Part shown: in pieces, positions 53,301 to 64,000 of the stretch | Position numbering within the stretch: position 1 is the first letter of the stretch | Layout of the letters: the number at the start of each line of letters is the position of its first letter | Assembly (NCBI GenBank): GCA_013399855.1 | Contig: VXAY01005987.1 | Span: 652,208 to 716,207 of the forward strand | Length of the DNA stretch: 64,000 bases | Direction: 5' to 3' | Source: Oxyruncus cristatus | Lineage: Eukaryota > Chordata > Aves > Passeriformes > Cotingidae | Notes under the pieces: model-generated | Database searches by the model: none | Seen by the model: the letters and a program-made list of their open reading frames with translations, nothing else | What the model was told of the DNA's origin: nothing | Position numbers and translations under genes: made by a program

Positions 53301-53623
53301 TTTGTGACAGGGACTTCTCAGTTTCCTGGTATTCACCTCTCTTGCTTTGCTTAGTTTTATTCTATTGTTAACAGTTTTCTTCTCTCTCCACCCTCTTCTT
53401 GGTATTTATTCCTTTTACTGTGTCAGGTTATGATCCCTCAGTTCTTGAGTTATGACAACTGAAGTTATAAATACTCGAACAACAGAAATTGAACTTCCAG
53501 AAACAAACAGGATTATGCGACATATATGTAGGATTACAGAAACTGAAAGCAACTTGGAGTTCTTTGTAAAAGCTGCCAACATTTTAATATTTCAAGCAGA
53601 AGCTCATTTAATAGAAGCAGCAA

Positions 53624-53661
53624 CAAAAAACAAACAAACAAACAAACAAACAAACAAAAAA
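53624..53661 (+). repeat. (CAAA)n microsatellite
   Basis: A run of caaa units (clean from 53631 to 53656) flanked by A-rich sequence. Open frames on both strands over it encode only repeat artefacts. Confidence 0.95.
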
Positions 53662-54039
53662 CCCTGCATGTATTGGTACAAATAAAATTCCTATAGAAAG
53701 AAATGCAAATACAATTAATTTTTTTAAGTAACTTACAGCGATTTAAGAGAATCAACATTTTATTTCTTTTTTTCTTTGTTTTTATTAGGAAGATGGTATA
53801 TTAGACCTAAGTCATGATATTCAGCCTTCTGCTATCAGATGGAAGCATTTCACATCATCCCTTTCATAGATTATGACCCTACTCCATTTTGAAATAAGTA
53901 ATTTCCACCCCCTCAGCATTTGACTTTGAAAGCTATTTCATATCTTCACTTCTCTGATGGTTCAAATTTCAAAGCCTGAAGTTTTTCCTATCATTTTATG
54001 TGGAATTTCTTTTTCTTGTGACAGTCATTCAGTTTTTCT

Positions 54040-55480
54040 TCTTCCTCAGTGTTCATTCCTTTCCATCTTACACAGTGTATTTATAAAGAGAAATTACATT
54101 CCCTCTCAACTTTTGATTCACTTGGCTACACAAGCTCTTATGAAATACACAAGACAAATTAAACATTCTCCTAACCATCCCAGCAACACTCTTGTATTCC
54201 AGTATGTTTATATTATTCTTTCTGTAGTATGAAGACTAGAACTGAGAACAGTGTTCCAAATGACACCTTACTAACACCACAGATAGCAATTTTTTCATGT
54301 TACTATCTTTCCTGAACATAGGATAGGGGATCACATTTGGTTTTTCATCCCACTTTGAGCTCATATTCATCTTATGATCAACAGATAACATTTCATCTTC
54401 TGTTATTTTCAGATGAAGCATCACACATATTATAAATACAGTCCCTTTGCCCAATTTATGTTATTTCATGGATCTCAGAGAGACTCTTTCATGATGTTTT
54501 GACCCTCTTTGATGATGCATCTCAACTCTGCAATCTCCGAATGCAACAGGCAACAACTGTGTTGTGCCATAGTCATTTATGAGAATGTTAAATAAGATCC
54601 ACCCCCACACCTATCCTATAGAAGTCTAAAAGCAACTTGTTTTCAACCCTAGTTCATGACTTCCTCATTAATGTTCCTTACACATCTTTCTAATCATGTA
54701 CTAATTCTAATTTTCTCTGCCTTAATAAATACTTTCCCAGATGACTGTTACTTACTTTTTGTGATCTATTATATATCCTTCAGCAAGAGGGGCAACTGTC
54801 TTGTCAACATAAGAAGGTATAACCTCTCTTTGGTAAATGCATGTCACTTTCTATCTCATCATTCATTTAACTCCACATTCCTTCTTATGAAGTATTTCAT
54901 AAAGCATTTTATAAAGTTTTATAGCTCCTTGAATTAATTTTTTTTTCTTGAAATATTTACTAAACACTTGTTACTCTCTGTCCAGCCAGTACCAGCCCTA
55001 GTTTGATGGCCAGTAAAACTCAAAACCTGTGGTTTCATATATGCTAGACTTTTTTTTTTTTCCCATTCTGTATCATATGAATAAAAAATTCCAGTCCATT
55101 TACTGAGAATACAGTCCCTCTTGCCTCTTGGATATGGTAATTTCCATTTTAGACACTTATTCCAGTTATTTAGTCACTTAGCCTTTGGCCCCATGTTCAA
55201 CATCAATATCATTACTGAAAACTCATTCAAAGTATTCACTGAGTTGTGAGGCCACCCTGACTTTACCTTTAATCTGGATGTTACAGTCACAGTGTAATGA
55301 TCTCCCACCTTTCCCCTCTCTTTTTTCAAGTGACTAAACTTCTCATAAGTTCCTGAAAAATGTTTAATCCAGCTTCACTTTAGGAAGCTCACTTTTTCAC
55401 AGTACTTCCTGCTTTTAAAGTGGAATTATATTACTGCCTGCTCAAGTTCTTAGCATATCTAGATATTTCTTTTGAACTTT
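54040..55480 (-). mobile_element. Probable ancient CR1-like LINE, antisense, limits uncertain
   Basis: Two blocks recall the antisense CR1/L3-type 3' region common in amniote genomes. One is agaactgagaacagtgttcc with following aaatgacaccttactaac (54237-54275), like the family's 'agaactgaacacagtattccagatg...cctcaccaa'. The other is gtcatttatgagaatgttaa with following ataagatcc (54572-54600), like 'gtcatttatgaaaatgttaaataagatc'. They occur in the order expected for a minus-strand element. More diverged sequence to about 55480 may be its coding part. Divergence is high, which implies an old insertion. Boundaries and subfamily cannot be fixed by eye. Confidence 0.5.
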
Positions 55481-55529
55481 CATGTTATCCTACTATTATG
55501 ACATAAAGTTTTTCCTTCTTTTTTTTTTT

Positions 55530-55556
55530 GGGGGGGAGTGTGGGGGGGCAAGGGGG
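55530..55556 (+). repeat. G-rich tract with G-quadruplex potential
   Basis: G7, then agtgt, then G7, then caa, then G5, preceded by a T-rich run. There are enough G triplets with short loops to satisfy the usual G3+ N1-7 quadruplex pattern on the plus strand. Confidence 0.85.
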
Positions 55557-58500
55557 ATCAAAGTTCTAAGTCCTTCTCAATTTTGACTAAAAAAAACCCC
55601 CTCAGAATTCCTCAGAATTTGCTATATCACAAATGAAAGTTGCTAGAAATCTACACTTAATTTAAATGATATCAATGTGCGACCGCATTAGCTGAGGTCT
55701 TTTCTGCTAACAGTTGTATAATGTCTTCACAATTTAACAAAATCAAATGTAAAAAATTTCTTTTTTGCTAGTTCACTGGCACTGCGGTGTAATATGCTGC
55801 TCTCATTGTTGGGCTCTACCTTTGTTAGCAATGTTTATTCTCAAATTTGTAACTAGGGACTGAGTTTCCAGAATGACCCACATTTCAGAAGTAGTTTTCT
55901 CTCTAACAACTCTAAAGATAACACATTCTACATTAAAATCTGTATCTCTTCATTATTCCATTTTCATGTAAGTGATATTGATCCAAATAAAATTGTTTTA
56001 TCTACACTCTTTGCTGTCCTTATTAGTGTATACCAAACCCTTCAGTATTTGTGCCAGTTGTATTAGTTATTAAACCATATTTCTACTAAACCAACAATAC
56101 CTGGTTTCAAAGTCTAAAGTAATTCCAATTTTTTCACATCTAGCCACAAGCCTTTGAGCTCAATTTGTGATTTGTGGAGCACAGTCAGTTCCAGGCTGCA
56201 CTAACTGTGGTCCTTTCATTACCTGTATAATTTACCTGGAAAGCCACACGAATGTTTGTTTTTCTTACCTTTGCTACTTCATTCTGTCAAAACTACTGAT
56301 TATCACTTTTCTACTTAATAAAAATAGCTGATGAGACTACATGAGTTCTTTCCCTCACTTTGTTTTAAAGTTGTTATTCATGCCAAAGCCAGACTTCTAG
56401 TCTATCCACAGTGAAGGGAACCATTCCTGTGAATGCAGTCTAAGTTTGTATAATTGGTAATTGTGCATGTACCACACTCATTACATAAACAAATCTCACT
56501 TGACATTACCTAGACATTTTCATCTGAGCTACATCAGATAAAATCTATTCCTTTGACTGTATCTTATTCAGATGAAGAAAACAAAATAGCAAGTTATAGC
56601 AACTAATGCTCATGCTCTACCGAGAGTAGAACAGTTCTATGTCTTATTAATTTCTCTGCCGGTGCCCACTTCCACAAATAAAAGCACTTCCATCAAGACA
56701 TTAAATAAAATCAACGTATAGTGCAGTAAATTTAAAGAAAAAAAAAGAAAAAAAACCAACTAATGGAAAATGCTTCATTATATAATGTGTATGAATCAAA
56801 CCTCTTTTAGACATTGTATTTGTTGCTTGTAACATGGAGAAAGAGTTACAGTGGAGACAAGTACGGACTCCTTTAACTTTGATGGGATAAGAGGGAAAAC
56901 ATTCCCATTAAAGGAAATACCAGTTAAATATAACATGAAAGTGAACCTAATTCCATATGCCTGCTTTAATGTGGTACATCAAAAGTGTTAATGGAGAGCA
57001 AGTTGACTGTGTATAAAATATATATTTACTGGCTACTCTTCTGAGAACAGGTTTTGGACTGTGTTGTTGCTTTTTTATTCCACAGGATTTCAAAATACAA
57101 CTCTGAGTGACTGTTTCACCCCTCTGAGATGGGAAGACTATTTATGTGGTTTGGGAATTGACATGTTTCTGGTTTCTTCCCATAACTTCTGTGTTTTAAA
57201 CTGTTTATATTTCATGGTTGTGCATCTCTTGGCTAACAACGTTTTGGGATGAACTCTGTTTTGCATTAAAATGAAGAATGCACCCAAACCTCCAGGAAAA
57301 AGCACATTCAAACCAGCTCTCTCATTTGAGAAGCTGCCACAAAAATGAATTGCATGTTAGAAAGTGGGGATGTTCTGCAGACTTTTCTATTCTGTTGAGC
57401 AAGGACCTTTTACCTTCCATTTAGCTTAAACCCTACCCAAAGAACAAGAGGGAATATCTTCCCTAAAAAGCACATGCTTGAAGTTGTACTGCAGAAACTT
57501 AAAGGAATATTTGGTCTAGGATGTGCTTTGTAACCTGACCTGAATACTAGTTTGCCTTATGATATTTACTTCAATTCCATGTTCATGGAACAGTGCTTAA
57601 TTTTCTTGTAGGCTCAGGTTAGAATCTCTTCAAGCGCAGTAACTTTGACTGTGTGGCCTGAAATGAACTGCTGAGCATCGAGTGCAGCTTTTTCATAGTT
57701 TACTTGTTCTGCTCCAATTACACACCAATCATTTTAAAGATATTATTCTTTATATTACATTTTTTCATCTTTCTCCTTCCATCTCATACTTCATCCAGAA
57801 TTTACATCTAGAAGCTTTAAAAGCTTAAACTTACAGAGACACATAGCTTGGCTTTAAGGCACTTACTCTTTCATCAACTTTCTATTTTGCATTTTAAAAA
57901 AAATTTAAACTGAGTTGACCTAGGCACATTTAAGGGCAGATGTTTTTTCCCTGCTTTGGCAGTTCATAGGGTATAAAATTCCTTCAGCTCATCAGCCAGC
58001 ACACAGCCACTAGGAAACTGAGGAAAAAAACCCAATATTTTGCCTTTTTGAACTGGAAGCTAAAATTCCTCAAGCAAGGCATATTTTGGAAAAGATTCAA
58101 AAGAATTAATTCCTGGCTGCCATGAGGACTTCGGCAGCTTGCACAGAGCATCTCTTGAAGAGAAACAGCATTTGGAGAAACAATATCTGAATGGGCAGCT
58201 GTGCAAGTTGACATAATTTTCATGCATTTCTGCTTAAGATTTCTGCTGTATCACATCAAGCTATAAGCTTTGCTATAACCTCCGGGCTTTCTCCTTGCTA
58301 CTCATCAGACCTGAAAAAGCTCATCTCTCAATTATCTTTGAGCTTGTATGTAATTCATGTATGAAATCTAAAATCCTATTTAGAAATCAAATCCTATTAA
58401 AGAGAACAGCTCATAATGGAAACTAGACAAAAGACAAAATTAAGCCTATTAATAACAACAAAGGAAAATAAGCAAAAATCTTAACAGAAATAAAAAAATC

Positions 58501-61118
58501 CCATTTACACCAAGTGAAATATTGATGGAGTCCAGTGGACTGAGAAGGCTGGAACTTTAATTTTTCTGAACTGAAAGCTGTAATTAGGTAACAGCTTAAT
58601 TTCAAAACTAGGTTCAAGTATTCTTGCACATAAGAAATTAATCTTGTTTGTCATTTTAAGCCAACAAGGTCAACATGGTCATTTCGCACGCATGAGACAG
58701 AGATAGAGCAAGAGTAGCAAGACTCCTCCAATACCCAGAGAGGACCGTAAAGCAAAGGGCAGTGTACAAGCCTCAGCATATTTCTATTTGGGAAAAGGCT
58801 ATTGCAAATTAATGCAATAGAAGAGAGAATGAATTCTGGCAGGGACTAAAGGACACTGAAATTATAGGGCCTTGACAAGGCACTCTAACTCATTTTTAGA
58901 CTCAATAAATCAAACCTCACTTTTTATCACCAGCTACACATAAAATCTGAGAATTCTTTCCAGAATATTTAACTGCCTGCAATCTCCTTCAAACTAAAAC
59001 CACTGTACACCATTAAAATGGCTGGCTGAGAATTGTGAGCTACTTCCTCTGATACATTAACCTGTATCAGATACCAGCTGTATCCATTTCTGCCACAGAT
59101 GCGTGGGGAACAAAACCACTTTCCAATTTTTTTGAAACAACTGGCAATTCTGACAACATCCAGAAGGTGGCATATGCCACATGTAATACAGTAAAATTAC
59201 ACAAATACAGAAAGGCCTTTTGAAAAACACAATATTTAAAAAAAGTTAACCTGTCCTCATCCATAATTCTTAATCATGTAAAGTACTGAAGTAAGGCTCA
59301 CAAAGTGATTAACATACAAATCTGAAACACAAACCTAAAAGCTGTTTCAAACGATGGAAACCATTTTTTTCTTGTATTTTCTTAAAACAGAACTGCTTTC
59401 TGTACAAGTTACAGTTCATCAAGTGCCTTCTTGGGATCAAAGAAACATTTAATTAAGTAAACAAGTATTTGATATTGTAATGATTTTATAAAACCTGATA
59501 TTCATTTTCAGCATTTGTAACATTTATAAGATCATGACAAACTCAAAAGTTGTTAAGAAAAAACCCTAAAATTTCCTTCAAATTATAAACTCACATACTT
59601 TTAAGGGTCTATAAGTATAAAGGTTATCTTTAATATTTTGTAGAGCTGCCTCCATAAAAGAGATATATGATCTTATGGAATGTGCCAAAATGGGATCTGT
59701 CGTAATTTTTTTTCCATTTAAAATGAAAACATGACTATTCTTTAATAGCTAGAGATGCAGACTGTGCTAATGTAGGCAGACGGAACCGATGAAACTAAAA
59801 GGGGAAGGTCAAAGACTGTAACTGAGTTGTCCAACCATGAGTCACAACATTAACTGAGTTTTTAATGTCCTTGTGTGATCAGGCTTCATAATTCTCAAAT
59901 CCCACTTGACTCCCCATACCTGTTCACATTCAAAATCGGAAAGACAGGATGAAGCCCTTCTTTCTGTATTTTTAGAACCGTCCAAAAGCACTTTTGAATC
60001 CTGCATTTATGGCTGTGTATTGAAGTACATGATTCTGTAATAAATGATTTGCCAGTTTCTTAGAATATATATTAATTTAAGCAAAATTAGTCTTGAGGGA
60101 AAAAATACCTAACTAATCAGTATTAAGAAAACAGGGGGTTTACCTTTTTTCAGCTAGTGTAGTTTATGGCTTCTCTTTACACTAATCAAATTATTCCAGT
60201 TTAAAGTACCTTACTGAGCCTGTTGTCCTTCAGCAGAGCAAAATTGCTCTCTAATCTATGAATCTGCATAGATCAGATTATGCATTAGGCTTCTAACACC
60301 GTCTTCATCAAGACTCTTCAAAGATCTGCTTTTATGTATCAGAATACAAAATGCATAACTCTTAACAGGGCTTGAAATCAGAAATTCTGTGCTACTCTGT
60401 AGAAGCTCACCTCTGAATCTATCTATGAAATAGAAATATTGTTGCAGGTACAGGTGATGAAAGAGTAAAATACATTTGACTTGCTTGAGCCTAAGGGTTT
60501 GTGAGAGGGAAGCTTAAAAATAATTGTCTGATTTTTTTTTTTTTGCCTTCTTTCTTTTTCTAGATATTCTTTCAGACCTACATAAAACTATTTTTTAACA
60601 AAACAACTTTTCCAGTTTCAAGAACAGACCTTTTGATGTTTCTTAGCTGCTACAGGCTAATAGAAGTCAAATTTGAATAAAGCATGTATTTTCCGTGGTG
60701 AAAAATACAATGATATGATCTTTTTGCTCAGCAAACAGAAGTCAATGATAAATCTCATTTATTTTTAATAAGCAAGACTCCTTATTTTTGACATTACTGT
60801 AAATAATTAGCCCAGCAACAAAGTAACGTAACATATTCTGGGGAACTGACATTTCATAAATATCTAGTGTTGCAAGCAAAAAACATTATTTAAATAAATA
60901 GGAATACTGGAGAAATATCAAAATCGCTTAAGAAATTACGAAAACTAAGAAGCTCTTCACCGATTAGTTCAAAGAGATCAAAAGAGAACAATGAGTTAGG
61001 ATTACTCAAGAGCACCTGGTAGCTTCTGTGATGAACAGAGATGACAAACCCATCGTTTTATGTCCAGGTCAGCTTTTTCACTGTTTTCTCCTCTCTGAAA
61101 GTCCAAACTATATTGACA
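55557..61118. other. Noncoding AT-rich interval
   Basis: No gene recognised. The stretch 58380-58650 is unique-looking and carries a TAATTA homeodomain-type core inside a 7-bp inverted repeat (58575-58597). The 93-codon and shorter frames nearby have no domain. Confidence 0.5.
58575..58597. promoter_or_regulatory. Inverted repeat around a TAATTA core
   Basis: AAGCTGT, aattaggta, ACAGCTT: exact 7-bp arms. TAATTA, a homeodomain-type core, sits at 58581-58586 and overlaps the left arm by one base. Regulatory function is not shown. Confidence 0.2.
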
Positions 61119-61165
61119 ATTTGCATGATATGCAAATGGTATGCACTTACCATGACATCATGGTA
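61119..61165. promoter_or_regulatory. Inverted octamer pair and adjacent palindrome
   Basis: ATTTGCAT-GAT-ATGCAAAT (61119-61137) places two perfect POU octamer motifs in mirror orientation. Ten bases on lies TACCATGA-CA-TCATGGTA (61148-61165), a second exact 8-bp inverted repeat. The octamer is an established Oct/POU-factor site. Use of this copy as an element is inference. Confidence 0.3.
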
Positions 61166-61188
61166 TGTGTTGAGAAGATACCCTGCCA
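61151..61188 (-). other. Weak candidate internal exon, 38 nt, minus strand
   Basis: The minus-strand acceptor tgtgcttcagttttcag is followed by 38 nt ending CATG|GTAAGTGC, a good donor. The longest frame surrounding it reads AGYLLNTYHDVM across the exon; another frame is also open. The donor lies within the palindrome at 61148-61165. It does not phase with the other minus candidates, so a pseudo-exon is as likely. Confidence 0.13.
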
Positions 61189-61736
61189 CTGAAAACTGAA
61201 GCACAATTACTAACTTATTTTGTACACAATAAACATTTGGCAAGATAATAATTAATTTTCAGTTGCTAACAGCTCAGAGTTCCTCACAACAAGGGAAGAG
61301 GTGACAATCACAATTAAATTACAGTTCTCCGAGCTTCCTCTCTATTTCTGAACTGTTGAGAGATGGGAAAGAAATGACATGTAACATTTTTAAGTAAATG
61401 TCTACAGTGAGATTTATTCCCCTTTGAAAATGTAGCATACAGCTCATTACCTCTAAGTAACATCAATCTCAGACACCATATGTGAGAATATATTTTCCCA
61501 AGGTCAGACTCCTTGTAACATTTTCCACCAAGCTGCAGCTCAGGCTGATAGCTGCATATGCTCCTCTCTAAAAGAAAGAAATTAATTGAAATATCACGTT
61601 TCTGCTTTTGCTACAGTAATTCTCAAGCTATCTGACTGAAAAGCGGAAGCACAGGACTAGTCAAAACACAGTCTAGATGATAAAAATGCAAGATAAAAAT
61701 GTTAAAGCCATGTTCTAATTGGCAGTATTATGTGAC
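61189..61736. other. Noncoding interval
   Basis: AT-rich and unique-looking. I see nothing that supports a gene or a named repeat. Confidence 0.55.
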
Positions 61737-62153
61737 TCAGGCACCCACCACTGAAGCCAAGAACTGAAAGGGTTGGCACCACAGATCCCTTGAGGAGGAG
61801 CTGCTCCTGCAGCACTGTTCCTCAGGGAAATGTGGAAATTCCTCTCCCCATGCCACCACGAGCTTGGAGATGAAGGGATTATGACTCAAGGCATCAGTGG
61901 ACAGAAAGACTCTCATTATGCTCAATTTTGAAAAACAAGTACATGCGGAAATGCTTTGGTGACACTTTGTCTGTACAGTTGGACGTCCCTTGTGGCAGCC
62001 CCCAAGATGACAAATACCCAAAGTGCAGGTGCTGTACTGGTCCACACAATATGGCATGGCTTCCACTTGCCTCCAACCAGTGCAGAAGCCACACTGGCTG
62101 TAATGAAGCATTTGGCTAACAAGCCAGGATAACAAGAAACAAGCATTATGCAT
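61737..62153 (-). other. GC-richer block with the window's longest open frame (138 codons)
   Basis: The frame starts at ATG near 62153 and reads to 61737. Composition is near half G+C, higher than its flanks. The peptide is rich in C, S and H (for example CGFCTGWRQ and EEQCCRSSSSS) and matches no domain I know. Overlapping frames are open in two other minus phases and one plus phase, which argues that high GC rather than selection keeps stops out. No splice sites or poly(A) signal clearly belong to it. It may be an old retroelement or pseudogene fragment, or simply a composition island. I would not call it a gene. Confidence 0.2.
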
Positions 62154-64000
62154 ATCCCTTCTGCTTGATTCTTACTTCTACGATATTTCAATCACTACAT
62201 TATGAAGGTTGTAGCTCCGTTATCCTCTCCTCACAGGACAGTCCACACTGAAAATTTATGAGCAGTTTAAGGTACTGGTTGCTCATGACATTATGGACAA
62301 TGAGTGATAACAATGTTCAAATTACAAGTGCACATGTAACAGGATGTGAGAGAGAAAAATTAGCAGGTGCATTCAATTCTACATTGCTTGTAATGATCCC
62401 AAATAAATTAAGCAGAATTTATATGCTGATAATGCAACATGTGTAATTTATTACTGTGAAATAGATGCAGAAGAAAAAAAACTACACTTAGGACTTTGAA
62501 AAGAATAAATGCTGAATTATTTAAAAATATTTCCAAAATATCAACAAGAAGTATAGAAATATCACTGGCTAATTACCTGCAAAAATGTCATTTGCAAAAG
62601 CAGGTCTTATTGTAGATGAAACATCTTCAATAAAAACAAACAGAAAGTTCCTGCATCTGTTTTGAAAATTAATGTTTTAAAATACCCCAAATTAGCCTTT
62701 ATCTTTCATGTTTTTTATACCTACTTCAGCATATTTGAAACCTGAAAAGGTTTGTGTATGTAGAAGCTCTCACTTGACACCACTTCTGATTAGTTTTATA
62801 TACAGTAATTGGAACTAATTGCAACTGTTCCTTAAACAACATTATTAAGCTATTTTTGCAGGCTGTGGTGCCCCACATGTTTTAAGTGGCCTAGAAGAAT
62901 ACAGAAAGACATTTTTCTTGGCTTTAAAGGTCTTATTCTAACAGTAAGGACACAATGACGGAGATGGAAGCAGTTTATTGGCTGAGAGTAAGTTTGACTA
63001 AAAATGTCCTTTTTGGACATGGCCAAATTACCCACTATTTCAAGCTATATTTGGAAAAGAATTGGCTGGATGAAAATCCTGGGATAGCTTTTTGACTTTT
63101 TAGAAGCATTTTTCTAAACAACTTGTTTCAACCTTTTTGAAAAAGCATTTTAATTTCAGGATTGACCTACTCTAAAAAAAGCTGCAGGAAATATTACTGA
63201 ACTGAGATCAATTCTGTTCAGCTGAAACACCTGATACCAGAATTTGTTGTCATTACAGCCTCCATACCTAAACACTCATATTTTATACTCTGCTCTACAG
63301 AAACACTATTGCAATGGCTAACAAAGTAGGAACAGAAGACAAAAGATCTGCTCACTCATTATTTTGCAACTATATACTTTAATGAACTTTGTTAATTCTA
63401 TGATTTTATGATCTTCCTCCTAAAGTACCAGATTTTGCACTCCAGTATAGTTCTCTCTTCCAATTCAATCCTTATTAAAGTCTTTGATTTACTACTATGT
63501 CAACAATATGGGTGTATACTGTGTTTTTAAAAAAAGTGATGACTCCTTATGGTCAGAGGTAAATGTTGTTGCTGCTTACATTAACCTTTATTATGCCTGT
63601 ATAAATCAATCATTTTCAACATAAGCCTTCTAGAGAAAAAGTTAAATATAATCCTGCTTATATAGCCACATAATAAAAATAGCATGCTTTTCAAGTAAAA
63701 TTCTTTAAGACTGGAATTACGATAGAAACTAAAAGAAGTAAGAAATTCCTGAATAAAGATGAAATACAGCACCTGACCTTAAGCTAAGCACAATATATCT
63801 GTTTTAGAAAAGGGCAGACTTTCTTGAATGTCAACTGACACATGGTTCATTTTACTCAAATTGCTATTTACATCTCAAAATCAAGGCCAAATTTGACTCT
63901 TGTAGTTTACTTTGAGCTCCTGTTCATGAGCAAAGTTCACACCTGTCAAGCACAAGTGCCTTCTAATAGCTTCCAAACATTTTCAAAGATGATTTTTTTC
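62154..64000. other. Noncoding AT-rich interval to window end
   Basis: No gene, named repeat or structured RNA recognised. Short frames only. Confidence 0.6.

Larger units (their letters stand above)
45933..54039. other. Noncoding interval, some GC-richer stretches
   Basis: No gene supported. About 47150-47700 is GC-richer and unique-looking, ending in a T-rich run near 47733-47747. Three short imperfect tandem duplications (46027-46079, 49521-49565, 50303-50345) and a CAAA microsatellite (53624-53661) are present. Open frames are short. Confidence 0.5.

Overview
This window looks like vertebrate nuclear DNA, most likely from a songbird (passerine). It is AT-rich, with no long coding frames, no operon-like packing and no ribosome-binding sites. 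The only interspersed repeats I recognise are CR1-type LINE fragments, plus one SINE with a tRNA-Ile-derived head and a CR1 tail. CR1 as the dominant retroelement points to a bird or other sauropsid. The tRNA-Ile/CR1 SINE resembles the TguSINE1 family, which is known from passerines.

I find no complete protein-coding gene. Nearly all open frames are under 140 codons, often lack an ATG, and run over simple repeats or noncoding DNA. The window reads as a gene desert or the inside of very large introns. The best gene signal is on the minus strand at about 15.27-15.74 kb: a splice acceptor with a branch-point-like sequence, a 29-codon open frame ending in TGA, and an AT-rich 3' UTR-like stretch with AATAAA near its end. 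I read this as a possible last exon of an unidentified gene running right to left. Weaker candidate internal exons lie at 20139-20187 (plus), 32925-33000 (minus) and 61151-61188 (minus). The two minus-strand ones do not join in phase with each other or with the last exon, so I do not assemble a gene model.

Layout. 0-4.7 kb: noncoding. 4.71-4.79 kb: CR1 3' end. 4.8-14.5 kb: noncoding, with an E-box cluster near 11.4 kb. 14.52-14.65 kb: tRNA-Ile/CR1 SINE. 15.27-15.74 kb: candidate terminal exon. 19.17 and 21.01 kb: a 45-bp sequence present twice, bracketing a GC-richer island. 24.53-24.62 kb: CR1 3' end. 26.25-26.42 kb: long alternating purine-pyrimidine microsatellite. 39.77 kb: 16-N assembly gap inside poly(A). 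44.37-44.43 kb: 65-A tract. 45.77-45.93 kb: antisense CR1. 54.0-55.5 kb: probable ancient antisense CR1-like LINE. 55.53 kb: G-quadruplex motif. 61.1-61.2 kb: palindromic octamer pair. 61.74-62.15 kb: GC-richer block with the longest open frame. No CRISPR array, functional tRNA, rRNA or other structured RNA gene was seen, and I cannot support an undescribed biological system here.
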